Of a stretch of 64,000 bases of DNA, positions 33,473 to 44,100 are shown in pieces. The notes below the pieces were generated by a model. It searched no databases. It saw only the letters and a list, made by a program, of their open reading frames with translations, and was not told the origin of the DNA. Both the position numbers and the translations under genes were made by a program. Every line of letters starts with the position of its first letter. Positions within the stretch are counted from its first letter, which is position 1. The DNA lies in NCBI RefSeq assembly GCF_030247605.1, contig NZ_JAOTSB010000015.1, positions 16,969 through 80,968 of the forward strand, read 5' to 3'. The DNA is from Acidaminobacter sp. Its GTDB lineage: Bacteria > Bacillota > Clostridia > Peptostreptococcales > Acidaminobacteraceae.

Positions 33473-34291
33473 CTAACTCCTTTTTTTACTCCTTACAAAC
33501 TCATTGATCTCCTTCACAATGCGATCTGGAGCCTCCCAATACAGCAAATGTCCCAAACCTGAGAGAATTTTCAATTGAGCGTTTGGAATCAACTTTTCCA
33601 ATATCTGTTGATCCTCCCGGGTGGAAATGACATCCTGATCGCCCCATAAGATCAGCGTCTGAGCTTCGATCTTCCCAAGTGATCCCGGAAAAGGCTCATT
33701 CATTAAGCCTCTGATGGTTTCAATCCAGACCCTCGACGGCACTTTGAGGTTTTCCTTCAGCATGACTTCCAAGAAATCTGGAGGTATATTTTCGGTTTCA
33801 AGGCCTTGTGCAAACCTCCTGACAAAGCTTTCGTCTACCGGATCTGTCAACAGGGAGATAACCTCATTCCAAACCTTTACAACACCAGGTTTATCCCCAA
33901 GCGTTGCAGGTGAACCCAGCAAAATCAACCCCTCGGTTCGTTCCGGATAGGCCGCCGCAAAGCTTCTGGCAGGAAATCCGCCGCTTGAGGCCCCAAGCAG
34001 CACCGCTTTTTCAATGCCCAGTTTATCTAAAAATAAAACTAAATCCTCAACAAAATCGTTCGTTGAATACCCGGTCTCAGGCTTTCCTGCATCGCCATGC
34101 CCTCTCAAAGTCACTGCCAACGAACGAAACTCGTTTGAGAGAAAAGGCAGTATGGGCTCAAAGGCGACACAGGAATCTGCGACGCCGTGCAGCAAGATCA
34201 AAGCTTTTCCATTAAAGTCTCCTTTTTCGAGGAACGGGATGAAAAGATGATTGGGAAGCTCAACAACCTTTTGTTCCTGTTTCAAAATCAT
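33473..34291 (-). CDS. Alpha/beta-hydrolase
   Basis: A 272-residue alpha/beta-hydrolase. The oxyanion region is 'LLHGVADS', the nucleophile elbow 'GASSGG' (near residue 102), the acid 'WGDQDVIST' and the His 'SGLGHLLYWEAPD'. No signal peptide, so probably cytoplasmic; substrate unknown. The ATG at 34291 overlaps the upstream stop (ATGA), with GGAGG only one base before it. A TTG at 34285 would have ideal spacing and is an alternative. Confidence 0.82.
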   Translation of the reverse strand: MILKQEQKVVELPNHLFIPFLEKGDFNGKALILLHGVADSCVAFEPILPFLSNEFRSLAVTLRGHGDAGKPETGYSTNDFVEDLVLFLDKLGIEKAVLLGASSGGFPARSFAAAYPERTEGLILLGSPATLGDKPGVVKVWNEVISLLTDPVDESFVRRFAQGLETENIPPDFLEVMLKENLKVPSRVWIETIRGLMNEPFPGSLGKIEAQTLILWGDQDVISTREDQQILEKLIPNAQLKILSGLGHLLYWEAPDRIVKEINEFVRSKKRS

Positions 34292-35229
34292 GCCTCCTTC
34301 AATCCGCTGTCCCCAAAGACAGCCAACACCCTCAGCGCCCGCAGTGTATTGAACCTGCTCGGTGCGCCGGTCTTTTCCATCTCGAAGTGCACCTTGCCCG
34401 GGAGTTTCATCTGCACCGGCCATGTGCCATCCTTCCGCCTTTTATCTAAAAGAATCCTGAGGGCGTCTTCCATCCGCGGATCATAAGGCCTTCCCGCGTC
34501 AGCGAAATAGACCAGAGCCCTGAGAATATCGTAGCGCCATCTGGAAGGAAAGGACAGCATGCACCACCTTTTATCAATGATCTCACCAGTCTTGTCCGAC
34601 TTGAACAATCTGTGATCCAGTAAGAAGCCTTCCGCGCGTTGCCTTGCCTGTTCAATCTCTTCTTTTCGGTAATAATGACCGGCCTTAAGAAATTCCCAAA
34701 GCCCCTCGAGCACGGAGATCGTGGTGTGCATGGAGCCGTGAACCGCGCCATACCTCTTGTAGTTGCAATTAAATCCCCCATCCGCCATGCTGCTGTCCAA
34801 TATAAAATCGACGATGGACTCCAGCTCTGACTCCTGGATCCCAAAGAACGAAGCATAATTCAGAAACATACCGTTTACGCAGAGATCGCCGGATGGAATG
34901 GTATGCGACTCGTTGATGCTGCCATCAGCTGATTTGCAGGTTCGCAGGATCAGGTTCAACGATTCCAGAATAGGCTCTGCCGTCTCTATCTCCAGGTATC
35001 TGAGATCCAGCAGCGTGTAGTGGGTGCTGATCCACTTGACCTGGTAGAAATCACGGCCCCAGTGGCCTGAAGGCTTCCTGGCGTCGAGGAAGGCTTTTCC
35101 CCAACCATCGGCAGCAATCTTTTTTCTGAGCGCAGCAAGTTCATCCTCAGGTTTGTACAGGAGATATTTGCCGGTCAGGTACTGCAGGCTCACGTCGCCC
35201 GACATAAGCCAGTTGAGCAATGGGTCCAT
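34288..35229 (-). CDS. Alpha-toroid (prenyltransferase/terpene-cyclase-like) protein
   Basis: A 313-residue helical protein resembling the six-hairpin toroid of prenyltransferase/squalene-cyclase-like proteins: repeats such as 'ILRTCKSADGSINES', 'FILDSSMADGGFNCNY' and 'ILLDKRRKDGTWPVQ' carry the typical D-G-x-W/F motif. No DxDD cyclase motif is evident, so it may not be a terpene enzyme. It overlaps the hydrolase gene by four bases and is probably translated with it. Function unknown. Confidence 0.65.
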   Translation of the reverse strand: MDPLLNWLMSGDVSLQYLTGKYLLYKPEDELAALRKKIAADGWGKAFLDARKPSGHWGRDFYQVKWISTHYTLLDLRYLEIETAEPILESLNLILRTCKSADGSINESHTIPSGDLCVNGMFLNYASFFGIQESELESIVDFILDSSMADGGFNCNYKRYGAVHGSMHTTISVLEGLWEFLKAGHYYRKEEIEQARQRAEGFLLDHRLFKSDKTGEIIDKRWCMLSFPSRWRYDILRALVYFADAGRPYDPRMEDALRILLDKRRKDGTWPVQMKLPGKVHFEMEKTGAPSRFNTLRALRVLAVFGDSGLKEA

Positions 35230-35379
35230 GACGCTACACCTCTTTCAAAGTCATTCTACCCATAATGTACCCCGCGTTTTCCCACTCAAAGAATTTTGTT
35301 GGCCGATGGTCATGGTTCGAGCCGTAATTCACATCACACCTTTTATCTGATGCCGTCCTGGCGAAATTCAAAAAAAGAA

Positions 35380-35417
35380 AAAAGACGTCCAACAGCATCT
35401 GAAACTGGACGTCTTTT
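35380..35417 (-). terminator. Terminator after glycerate kinase
   Basis: AAAAGACGTCCA (35380-35391) pairs with TGGACGTCTTTT (35406-35417). A- and T-rich flanks let it act in either direction. It ends the whiA-dnaE-pfkA-pyk run. Confidence 0.85.
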
Positions 35418-35440
35418 CAATATGTCATTCTGAAAAAAAC

Positions 35441-36712
35441 TCATTTATTAACTTCCCCAATCAGCACCACCATCAAATCATTGACGTTGGTCCCGGTTGG
35501 GCCGGTCATAACCAAATCTCCGCTGGCTTCTAAGGCGTGATAGGAATCGTTTTCAGCGAGAAGCTGTTTTGGATCGAATCCTGCGCTGCGAATCCTGGAG
35601 AGGGTATTCCCATCGACTAAACCTCCCGCAGCATCTGTAGGGCCATCTGTCCCATCAGAGCCTACAGAAAAGATCACGACATGCTCCAAATCCTCAATGC
35701 CAAAAGCCGCTGCCAAGGCAGTTTCCTGATTGCGGCCGCCTTTGCCTTTTCCTTTGAGGTGAACAATCGTTTCGCCGCCTGCTATAATCGCACATGGCGG
35801 ACGCAGCTTGTGTGGACTTGACTTGCCCAGCAGGATCTCCCGGGAAAATGATGCCAACGTTCGACCCAGTTCAGAGGCTTCACCAGTCATCTCGGTGGAC
35901 AGTATTATTGGAGCATATCCCAAAGCCTCACAGGCCGCTGCCGCCGCATCACAGAGGGTTGTAACGCTTCCGGTTATGATGCTCTCGCAGAAGCCAAGTG
36001 ATTTGGGTGTCTCCTTTTCGATCGCGGCTTTCACCTTGGCACTATAAGCAATCCCGAATTTTTCAAGAACTCCTAAGGCTTCTGCCGATGTCGACGGATC
36101 CGGAAACGCCGGTCCCGACGCAATGACATCCAGCGGGTCACCAATGACATCTGACAGAACAATTACAAAAAGCTCTGTTTGACCACAAGCCTCTGCGAAC
36201 CTGCCGCCTTTGACTCTGGACAAATGCTTCCGAACAACGTTCATTTCTATGATGTTCGCGCCTCTTGACAGTAACTGGTCCGTGATTTCCATAATTTCGC
36301 TGAGCTTCAACCCCAGCTGAGGCAGTTCGAACAACGCGGAACCCCCACCGGAAACCAAAAACAGAATTAAATCCTCACTCCCATCAGCGGCCGAAACCAT
36401 TTCAAGGGCTTTTTCAGCGCCTAAAACCGAATTCTCATCCGGAATGGGATGGCCGGCTTCGATGATCTCGAAATTCGGCAAAACGCCTTGAGAATGACCA
36501 TACTTCGTGACAATCAAGCCTCGACGAATTTTTTCACCCAATACTGAGTAGGACGCCTCTGCCATTCTCCAGGCAGCTTTCCCAATAGCAATGACTGTGA
36601 CAGCCTTGGTGATGGCTCTGTCTTTCAATGCAGTCTGAACTGCCGCCTCCGGAAGTACGCCATCGATGGATGAGTCGATAATTCTTAGCGCATCCTGCCT
36701 AATTCTATTCAT
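35441..36712 (-). CDS. Glycerate 2-kinase (DUF4147/MOFRL type)
   Basis: A 423-residue kinase that phosphorylates D-glycerate at C2. The N-terminal DUF4147 domain has 'VIAIGKAAWRMAEAS' and 'LVSGGGSALFELP'; the C-terminal MOFRL domain has 'GGRNQETALAAA' and 'SVGSDGTDGPTDAAGG'. Start chosen at 36712, with AGGTGA 5 bases upstream; the longer frame runs back into the aldo/keto reductase gene. It is last in a glycolytic run (pfkA, pyk), feeding 2-phosphoglycerate. Confidence 0.9.
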   Translation of the reverse strand: MNRIRQDALRIIDSSIDGVLPEAAVQTALKDRAITKAVTVIAIGKAAWRMAEASYSVLGEKIRRGLIVTKYGHSQGVLPNFEIIEAGHPIPDENSVLGAEKALEMVSAADGSEDLILFLVSGGGSALFELPQLGLKLSEIMEITDQLLSRGANIIEMNVVRKHLSRVKGGRFAEACGQTELFVIVLSDVIGDPLDVIASGPAFPDPSTSAEALGVLEKFGIAYSAKVKAAIEKETPKSLGFCESIITGSVTTLCDAAAAACEALGYAPIILSTEMTGEASELGRTLASFSREILLGKSSPHKLRPPCAIIAGGETIVHLKGKGKGGRNQETALAAAFGIEDLEHVVIFSVGSDGTDGPTDAAGGLVDGNTLSRIRSAGFDPKQLLAENDSYHALEASGDLVMTGPTGTNVNDLMVVLIGEVNK

Positions 36713-36725
36713 AGCCGTCACCTGC

Positions 36726-37730
36726 CTATTTAAAACTCTCATCCACTTTCTTGAGCATGTTGCGAATAGGCAAATCATAAGGGCACCGCGTCTCACAAAT
36801 GCCGCATTCGACACAATCAGCAGCTTTGAAAGCCATGGAGCCATACCGCTCTTGTGCCCAATCCTTGAGGCCATAGCGCTTCAAATAACCTTCCATGAGG
36901 AACAGGGTTGGTATATCAAGGTTTTGCGGACACGGGAGACAATACCCGCAGCGCCTGCAGAAATGCTCGCCCATTTCCTGACGCACGATCTCCATGTTCT
37001 TTAGGTCTTCTTCAGTATAGTTGAGCTCTGCGCTGCCCATGACAGCATTCTCTGAAACCTGCTGCGGACTGTCCATGCCTGGGATCGCCACGGAAATGTG
37101 GGGGTTGTTCAGAATGTATTTAAGGCTGAGAGGACCATTAGAAATGGCACCCCCTGCCAGCGGCTTCATGGCAATGACACCTAATCCGAGCTCATGGGCG
37201 CGCTGGAACAGCCGCTCTCCCTGATGCTCCACCAGATTGTAAGGGAACTGGATCGTTTCGAATCGGCCGTCTTCAATGATCTTTTCGAGGAGCTTGTGGT
37301 CGTGACTCGTGATGCCAATGTGACCGATCAGCCCTTCACGTTTAGCCTCCAGCATGGCTTCGTAGCCGCCCTGTTGAATCAGGGCGTCATAAGCCTCTTG
37401 ATTTCGGACAAAGTGCGCCTGGTATAACTCAATATAATCCGTTCTAAAGTTGATTAAGCTGATGCCGATGTCGCGTTTCATATCCTCATAGCTCTTCGCC
37501 ATGGTCTTGGTTGCGAGGACGAAGCTGCCGCGGTGGCCTTCTATGGCTGCGCCAATCATCTCTTCGCTGGTCGTATAGCCCCGGGCGGAGTCAATGAAGG
37601 TGACTTCACGCCGCAAACATTCCATCAAAATGGTTTTGACGGCAGGCGCGTCGACGCGCTGGATGGGTATGCCGCCAAAGCCTACCTCGCTGACCATCAG
37701 TCCTGTCTTGCCCAAGAGACGTTTTCTCAT
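36726..37730 (-). CDS. Aldo/keto reductase with C-terminal 2[4Fe-4S] domain
   Basis: A 334-residue protein. The AKR barrel has the catalytic Asp and Tyr in 'FIDSARGYTTSEEMIG' and a Lys in 'VLATKTMAKS'. The C-terminus carries two ferredoxin-type clusters: 'CRRCGYCLPCPQ' and 'CVECGICETRCPYDLP'. Such AKR-ferredoxin fusions are common in anaerobes. Substrate unknown. The ATG at 37730 has GGAG 8 bases upstream. Confidence 0.88.
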   Translation of the reverse strand: MRKRLLGKTGLMVSEVGFGGIPIQRVDAPAVKTILMECLRREVTFIDSARGYTTSEEMIGAAIEGHRGSFVLATKTMAKSYEDMKRDIGISLINFRTDYIELYQAHFVRNQEAYDALIQQGGYEAMLEAKREGLIGHIGITSHDHKLLEKIIEDGRFETIQFPYNLVEHQGERLFQRAHELGLGVIAMKPLAGGAISNGPLSLKYILNNPHISVAIPGMDSPQQVSENAVMGSAELNYTEEDLKNMEIVRQEMGEHFCRRCGYCLPCPQNLDIPTLFLMEGYLKRYGLKDWAQERYGSMAFKAADCVECGICETRCPYDLPIRNMLKKVDESFK

Positions 37731-37795
37731 GGATGCAACTCCTTTGCCATGCATTTTATGATTCGGTGGCGGATGGGAGACCATCGGCCACCATT

Positions 37796-38239
37796 TTATT
37801 CCTGGATGCTTTGTGATTCTTTGCCTTCCATGGCATCCTCGATGGCTTTGACGAACGCCTTGTCGAGGCGGCTGACACGCAGCGGGCGCATGGCTTTGTC
37901 GACAAAGGCGTGAAGAGTCTGGCCCTCAGCGAGAAGCTGACCTGTCTCTTTGTCCAGAAGCTGATAAAGAAACGCAATCTTGACGCCTTTGAAGGTTTCA
38001 ATAAATGTGCGGATAATGACTTCCTGATCGTAGAGAATGGGCACGCGGTAACGGCAGCTGCTCTCGACGACAGGCAGGATGATGCCTGCTTCTTCGAGGC
38101 CGCGGTAAGAGTAGCCCAGTGACCGCAGATACTCGCAGCGTCCGACCTCGAAGTAGCGATAATAGTTGCCATGGTAGACCACACCCATCTGATCGGTTTC
38201 TTCGTATCGGGGGCGGATCTCGAAATCGTAATAATTCAT
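37796..38239 (-). CDS. YbgC/FadM-like acyl-CoA thioesterase (4HBT)
   Basis: A 147-residue hot-dog fold protein. 'EIRPRYEETDQMGVVYHGNYYRYFEVGRCEYLR' in pattern is the signature of the 4-hydroxybenzoyl-CoA thioesterase family, with the catalytic Asp of 'TDQMGVVYH'. It should hydrolyse acyl-CoA. It starts 6 bases after the pyk stop and so is cotranscribed with it. Confidence 0.88.
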   Translation of the reverse strand: MNYYDFEIRPRYEETDQMGVVYHGNYYRYFEVGRCEYLRSLGYSYRGLEEAGIILPVVESSCRYRVPILYDQEVIIRTFIETFKGVKIAFLYQLLDKETGQLLAEGQTLHAFVDKAMRPLRVSRLDKAFVKAIEDAMEGKESQSIQE

Positions 38240-38244
38240 AAGCT

Positions 38245-39999
38245 TTAAAGCATCCTGGTGCGTCCGGCGTAGACTATGCCTTTGGTGGCGTCCACCGTGA
38301 CATTTGGCGCGCCTTTCAGCAGCTTGACGGCGTCCGCCGCGCCGACCACTGTCGGGAGACCCAGCGACAGCGCGACAATAGCCGCGTGGCTGGTGTAGCC
38401 GCCTTCTTCGACAATCATGCCGCTGGATTTGGTGATGAACGGCATCATATCGCGGTCCGTTGAGCCGGATACCAAAATGTCCCCTTCTTTGAAGCTGGCC
38501 TGAGCTTCTTCCGGCGTATTCGCTATGCAGAATGCACCTGTGGCCATGCCCTTGCCTATGCCTGTACCTTTAATGAGCACTTCACCCACCAGGTGAACCT
38601 TCATCATATTGGTCGCGCCAGCGACGCCTACCGGAATGCCCGCTGTCAGGATGACCAGGTCGCCCTGCTCAACGAGGCCCTCTTCCTGAGCGCTCTTCAG
38701 GGATTTCTCCATGATCTCGTCTGTGGAATCCGCTTTGCCCAGCGAAATGGACTCAACGCCCCAGACCAGTGACAGCTTGCGGCGTACCTGCTCAGAGGTG
38801 GTCGCGGCTATGATTGGCGCTTTAGGTCGGAACTTTGAAATTTTTCTTGCTGTAAATCCGGAAGAAGTGGCGGTCATAATCGCGCTGGCTTCAAGCTCCA
38901 GAGCCGTCAGGCAGGTGGCGTGGCTGACAGCGAAGGTGACGTTGTCATCCTCATCTGACTTGTGAACGCCGCGCAGCAGCGCTTCGTAATCCCGGCTCTC
39001 CTCAGCCGCCTTTGCAATAACCGCCATGGTTCTGACAGCCTCCAGCGGATACTTGCCCGCTGCGGTTTCGCCGGACAGCATGATGGCATCCGTGCCGTCA
39101 AAGATGGCATTTGCCACGTCTGTGGTTTCTGCCCGGGTCGGTCGCGGGTTGCGGATCATGGAGTCCAGCATCTGCGTGGCGGTGATAACCGGCTTGCCCG
39201 CACGGTTGCATAGCTTGATGAGCTCTTTCTGAACCAGCGGGATGCGCTCCGTCGGAATCTCGACGCCCAGATCGCCCCGGGCGACCATGATGCCGTCAGA
39301 GACTTCGAGAATTTCACGCATGTTGTCCACGCCTTCCTGATTCTCAATCTTGGAGATGATGTGGACGTGGTGGCCGCTGTTCTCCTCGAGGACTTTGCGG
39401 ATCTCGAGAACGTCCGCAGGCTTTCGGATAAAGGAAGCCGCTATAAAATCAATGCCGTTGTCGATGCCAAAAATAATGTCGTTGATATCCTTTTCGGTAA
39501 TTGCCGGCAGCTGAATGCTGACCCCCGGTACGTTGACGCCCTTGTTGCTCTTGACAGTCCCGCCATTGAGCACGCGGCAGACAATGTCCGTCTCGGTGAC
39601 TGAGACGACTTCCATGCCCACCAGGCCGTCATCGATTAGAATTTTGGTGCCTGCCGACACGTCCTGAGGCAGCCCGGCGTACGACACGTGGCACTTCTCC
39701 TGGTCGCCCAGATAGTCCAGGGTGGTCAGCGTAAAGGTCTGACCTTCCGCAAGCTCCACATCCTGAGCAAATTTGCCTGTTCGGATCTCAGGACCCTTGG
39801 TGTCCAGCAGGATCGCTACAGGCTTCTCCAGCTCCGCGCGGACCTTTTTGATCATCAGAATGCGCGCGAGGTGCTCCTCGTGGCTGCCGTGGGAAAAGTT
39901 GAGGCGGGCGACATCCAGGCCGCTTTCGACCAAAGTCTTAAAGACTTCAGGATTTTCGCTTGCGGGTCCTATGGTACATACTATTTTAGTTTTTTTCAT
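38245..39999 (-). CDS. pyk: Pyruvate kinase with C-terminal PEP-utiliser domain
   Basis: A 584-residue glycolytic enzyme making pyruvate and ATP from phosphoenolpyruvate and ADP. Seen: 'KTKIVCTIGPAS' at the start, 'ARLNFSHGSHEEH', 'DTKGPEIRTG', the active-site Lys region 'DFIAASFIRKPADVLEIR', 'VARGDLGVEIP' and 'TATQMLDSM'. The last 110 residues add a PEP-utilising swivelling domain ('GGYTSHAAIVALSLGLPTVVG'), as in Bacillus and clostridial enzymes. AGGAG precedes the ATG. It lies just after pfkA. Confidence 0.96.
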   Translation of the reverse strand: MKKTKIVCTIGPASENPEVFKTLVESGLDVARLNFSHGSHEEHLARILMIKKVRAELEKPVAILLDTKGPEIRTGKFAQDVELAEGQTFTLTTLDYLGDQEKCHVSYAGLPQDVSAGTKILIDDGLVGMEVVSVTETDIVCRVLNGGTVKSNKGVNVPGVSIQLPAITEKDINDIIFGIDNGIDFIAASFIRKPADVLEIRKVLEENSGHHVHIISKIENQEGVDNMREILEVSDGIMVARGDLGVEIPTERIPLVQKELIKLCNRAGKPVITATQMLDSMIRNPRPTRAETTDVANAIFDGTDAIMLSGETAAGKYPLEAVRTMAVIAKAAEESRDYEALLRGVHKSDEDDNVTFAVSHATCLTALELEASAIMTATSSGFTARKISKFRPKAPIIAATTSEQVRRKLSLVWGVESISLGKADSTDEIMEKSLKSAQEEGLVEQGDLVILTAGIPVGVAGATNMMKVHLVGEVLIKGTGIGKGMATGAFCIANTPEEAQASFKEGDILVSGSTDRDMMPFITKSSGMIVEEGGYTSHAAIVALSLGLPTVVGAADAVKLLKGAPNVTVDATKGIVYAGRTRML

Positions 40000-40061
40000 T
40001 GCATCATCTCTCCTAAGGGTGTGGCCAAATTTTAATTATCTCCATGTTAAGTTAAAATGTC

Positions 40062-40079
40062 TGCGCATTGCAATGCGCA
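40062..40079. repeat. Perfect 18-base palindrome between pfkA and pyk
   Basis: TGCGCATTGCAATGCGCA lies 3 bases beyond the pfkA stop. With no loop and only a short T-run on the minus strand (ATTTT) it resembles an operator more than a terminator. Confidence 0.5.
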
Positions 40080-40082
40080 CCT

Positions 40083-41093
40083 CTAAAGCGATAACAGCTC
40101 CACCAGGTCATATTTGGCCTGATCGAACCGCTTTGGTTCAGCAAGCGCCGCTTCAAGGTCCTGATCAATGATCTTGTTATCCCGAATCCCGACGACGCGT
40201 CCAAACTTGTTCTCCAGCAGCAGCTCCACAGCCCGCTGTCCAAACTGGGCGCCCAGGATTCGATCCGTAACGGAAGGCGTTCCGCCCCGCTGCAGATAAC
40301 CGAGCACGGTCACGCGCACCTCCTGGTGAATGAGGGCTTCAAGGCGCTCCGCGATCTCGTAGGATTTTCCAACGCCCTCCGCGACCAGGACAATGCTGTG
40401 CAGCTTGCCCCGGCGCCTGCCCTGCAATATTTTACGCGCCACGTCATCCAGATCGAACTTCCGCTCCGGAATCAGAATGTCCTCAACGCCGCCCGCAAGC
40501 CCGGCGAACAGCGCAATATCCCCACAGTGCCGCCCCATGACCTCCACAATACTGACCCGGCCATGTGAAGACGAGGTATCTCTGAGGTTATTGATGGCCG
40601 AGACCACCGTACTGACAGCCGTGTCAAAGCCCAGCGTCAGATCCGTATAAGCGAGGTCATTATCAATAGTGCCCGGTATGCCGATGGTCGGGAATCCCAT
40701 CTCCCACAAGCGCTTGGCACCTTTATAGGATCCGTCCCCGCCTATGACCACAAGAGCGTCGATCTCGAACATCCGCAGCACATCCAGCGCCCGCTTCTGG
40801 CCCGCTTCGGTCATGAATTCCTCAGACCTGGCCGTCAGCAGCTTGGTCCCGCCGCGGTTGATGATATCGCCGACATCGGCCAGCTCCATGTTATCAATGT
40901 CGGCTTCGATCAGCCCCTGGTAGCCCCGGCGAATGCCGGAAACCTTCAGCCCGTTATAGAGGGCAATTCTCACAGTGGCACGGATGGCAGCGTTCATGCC
41001 GGGTGCGTCCCCACCGCTGGTGAGCACGCCAATCCGCTTGATCCTGGGCCTGGGATCCCCCATAGTTACGTCGTCCATTGCTGGACCACTCAT
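40083..41093 (-). CDS. pfkA: ATP-dependent 6-phosphofructokinase
   Basis: A 336-residue enzyme phosphorylating fructose 6-phosphate. Seen: 'GVLTSGGDAPGMNAAIRA' (ATP site), 'GGDGSYKGA', 'GIPGTIDNDLAYTDLTLGFDTA' with the catalytic Asp, 'EVMGRHCGDIAL' and 'VTVLGYLQRGG'. The Gly in 'GGDGS' is the mark of ATP-dependent forms. The ATG at 41093 has GAGGT 7 bases upstream. The extra 10-15 N-terminal residues are slightly longer than usual. Confidence 0.95.
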   Translation of the reverse strand: MSGPAMDDVTMGDPRPRIKRIGVLTSGGDAPGMNAAIRATVRIALYNGLKVSGIRRGYQGLIEADIDNMELADVGDIINRGGTKLLTARSEEFMTEAGQKRALDVLRMFEIDALVVIGGDGSYKGAKRLWEMGFPTIGIPGTIDNDLAYTDLTLGFDTAVSTVVSAINNLRDTSSSHGRVSIVEVMGRHCGDIALFAGLAGGVEDILIPERKFDLDDVARKILQGRRRGKLHSIVLVAEGVGKSYEIAERLEALIHQEVRVTVLGYLQRGGTPSVTDRILGAQFGQRAVELLLENKFGRVVGIRDNKIIDQDLEAALAEPKRFDQAKYDLVELLSL

Positions 41094-41185
41094 GCACATC
41101 ACCTCATTTTCGGTTAGTTATCAGATCATTGTTAGTCCGTTATTGGTTCGCTGCTGGTTGGTTCTTAATCAAGCTCAGCGCAGTC

Positions 41186-44100
41186 TTACTTCAGTTTAAC
41201 GGCGTCGTGGCCCAGTTCGACCCTGAGCTCCGTCAGAAGTCTTTCTGCAGGCTTCACCCACAGCTTTTCCTGGGTCCGGATGGTTTTCTTTTCCTTTTCC
41301 AGGTAAAGCACGACTTCCGTATCCCCGGCATAGTTCTGAAGGATCTTTTTGACCCGCTCCCACAGCGCGGCTTCCAGGTGCTCCATCTTTAAAAAGAGCT
41401 TTGGATCCGGTACTTTCCTGAAGCGCCTGATGGTCTCCTGAGACAGCGGATAAACGGCATCCGCCACGAGCTTGGGCGGCTCATCCTCACGCAGGCTCAG
41501 CCTGCCCTCGACTATGATGAAGCTGTCTTCATTCAAATGCAGCTCGTAGCGCGTCATGATCATAGGGAAGACCAATACTTCAATGGCGGCGTACAGGTCC
41601 TCCAGACTGAGGAAGCACATTCTGGAATTGTTTCTGGTGATTTTATCCGTGCGCTTGGCTATGAGCCCCGCGAGGACAACACGCTCGCCGTCCGCAAAGA
41701 CGCCGGTGCCCTCTTCCCAGCTTTCAAACAGATCGCTGAGCCGCAGGCTGGAGATGTTGTCCACGTCGTCCTTGTAGGCCGAAAGTGGATGACCGCTGAA
41801 ATAGATGCCAAGGACTTCCTTTTCGAAGGCCAACAGCGTCCGAACGTCAAACTCCGGCACGTCCGGCAGCAGCTCGGGCGGGGCGGTGTCGAGGCCGGGG
41901 ATGCCATTTGGGGCTGAGGTTGAGGCTGCGTGACCATCGGCTAAAGTACCTGTATTTGTACTTGAATTGACACCCGCCGCCATAGCCATGCCCAGGCCGG
42001 AAAACAGACTGACCTGGCCGGCCGCGTTATTGCGCTTTTCACGGTGGGCGCTGTCGACAATCCGCTCATAGGAGGCCAGCAGCTGGGAACGTCGAGCCCC
42101 CATGCCATCAAAGGCACCGGCCTTGATCAGGCTTTCCACGGCCTTTTTATTGAGTTCCCCGGAAGGGATCCGGTCGCAGAATTCCGTGAAATTCCGGTAC
42201 GGACCGTGCTGCTCCCGCTCCTCGACCAGTGCCTTAATGATGCCGCTGCCCACATTTTTGATCCCCAGAAGGCCATAGCGGATGGCGCTGCCCTCCACGG
42301 AAAACTGTTCTAGGCTGTGGTTGACGCTTGGCGCCAGAACTTTGAGGTTCATGCGCTGGCATTCGACAATATAGACCGCCAGCTTGGTCTGGCTGCCCAT
42401 GACGCTGGACATGAGGGCTGCCATAAATTCAATGGGATAGTGGGCCTTCAGCCATGCCGTCTGGAAGCTGACCAGCGCGTAGCCGGCGGCGTGACTTTTA
42501 TTGAAAGCGTATTTGGCGAAGTCGATCATGTCATCGAAAATGGCGTCCGCCGCCTCTTTGGACACGCCATTTCGCAGGCACCCTGGGATTTCCACGTTGC
42601 CCTCGTCATCCAGCTTGCCGTGGATGAAATAGCGGCGCTCCTCTTCCATGACCGACATTTTTTTCTTGGACATGGCACGGCGCACCAGGTCGCTTCGACC
42701 GTAGGAATAACCCCCCAGCTCGCGGACGATCTGCATAACCTGTTCCTGGTAGACCAGGCAGCCGTAAGTCACGCCCAGGATGTCCTTCAGCTTTGGATCT
42801 GAATAGGTGATCAGCTGCGGGTTGTTTTTGCTCTTGACATATCTGGGGATCGAATCCATTGGTCCCGGCCTGTAAAGGGAAATGCCCGCGATGATATCCT
42901 CCAGGCAAGTCGGCCTCAGTTCCCGCATGAACCGCGTCATGCCGGCACTCTCCAGCTGAAAAATTCCCAAGGTCTGGCCGTTGCCAATCCCCACGTAGCT
43001 CTTAGGGTCGTCCGTTAAAATCTTAGAAAAATCTATGTCGAGGTCGTAGTTTTCCTTGATCAGCTCTATGGCCCGCTGAATCACCGTCAGAGTGCGCAGC
43101 CCCAGGAAATCCATTTTGAGGAGCCCCAGCTCCTCGAGCAGCAGCATGCCGAACTGCGTCGTCACGTTGCCGTCCTGAACCGTCAGCGGCACATAGTGGT
43201 CCACGGGCGCTTTTGAGATTACAACGCCCGCTGCGTGAGTCGACGAGTGCCGTGGCAGCCCTTCAACTTTTTTGGCGAAATCAATCAGACGACGGGCCTC
43301 GGCGTCCGTGTCATAATAGCCCTTCAGCTTGGCGTTCATTTCCAGTGCTTTGCTGATGGTCATGCCCAGAATGGTAGGGATTTCTTTGGCAATCTTGTCC
43401 ACGTCCGCGTAGGGCTGGTTGAGGGCCCTGCCCACATCCCGGATAGCGGCTCTCGCAGCCATGGTGCCGAAGGTAATGATCTGCGCCACGTGCTCCTTGC
43501 CGTATTTGCGAACGACGTAATCAATAACTTCCTGGCGCCGGTCGTCCTGGAAATCGATATCGATATCCGGCATAGTGACACGCTCGGGATTCAGAAAGCG
43601 TTCGAAAATCAGATCATAGGCCAAGGGATCCACGTCTGTGATTTCGAGGCAGTACGCCACGAGAGAGCCACCGACGCTGCCGCGCCCCGGCCCCACGAGA
43701 ATGCCCTGCTCCTTGGCAAATTTGATGAAGTCCCACACTATGAGGAAGTAATCCTCGTAGCCCATGTCGTGGATGGTTCCGAGCTCGAATTCCAGGCGCC
43801 GGATGTGCTCCGGCGTCACGTGATAGCGCTTGTGAAGGCCGTCATAGCAGAGCTGCCTCAGATAGACCTGGGCGGTCATGTCTTTGGGCAGGTCAAACTC
43901 CGGCAGGTGCAGACTGCTGAAGTCAAAGTCAAAGTGACATCTCTGGGCGATCTTGACCGTGTTGGCCAAAGCTTCAGGGGCGTAGGGAAAGAGCCGTTGC
44001 ATCTCGTCCGGTGATTTCAGGTAAAATTCTCTGGTTGGAAAGGTCATCCGGTCTTTATCCGCCAGGGTCTTGCCAGTCTGGATGCAAAGCAGGACGTCGT

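Noticed and set aside
34288..35229. Functional terpene cyclase
   Set aside because: Toroid-type repeats are present but no DxDD or DDxxD motif is visible.
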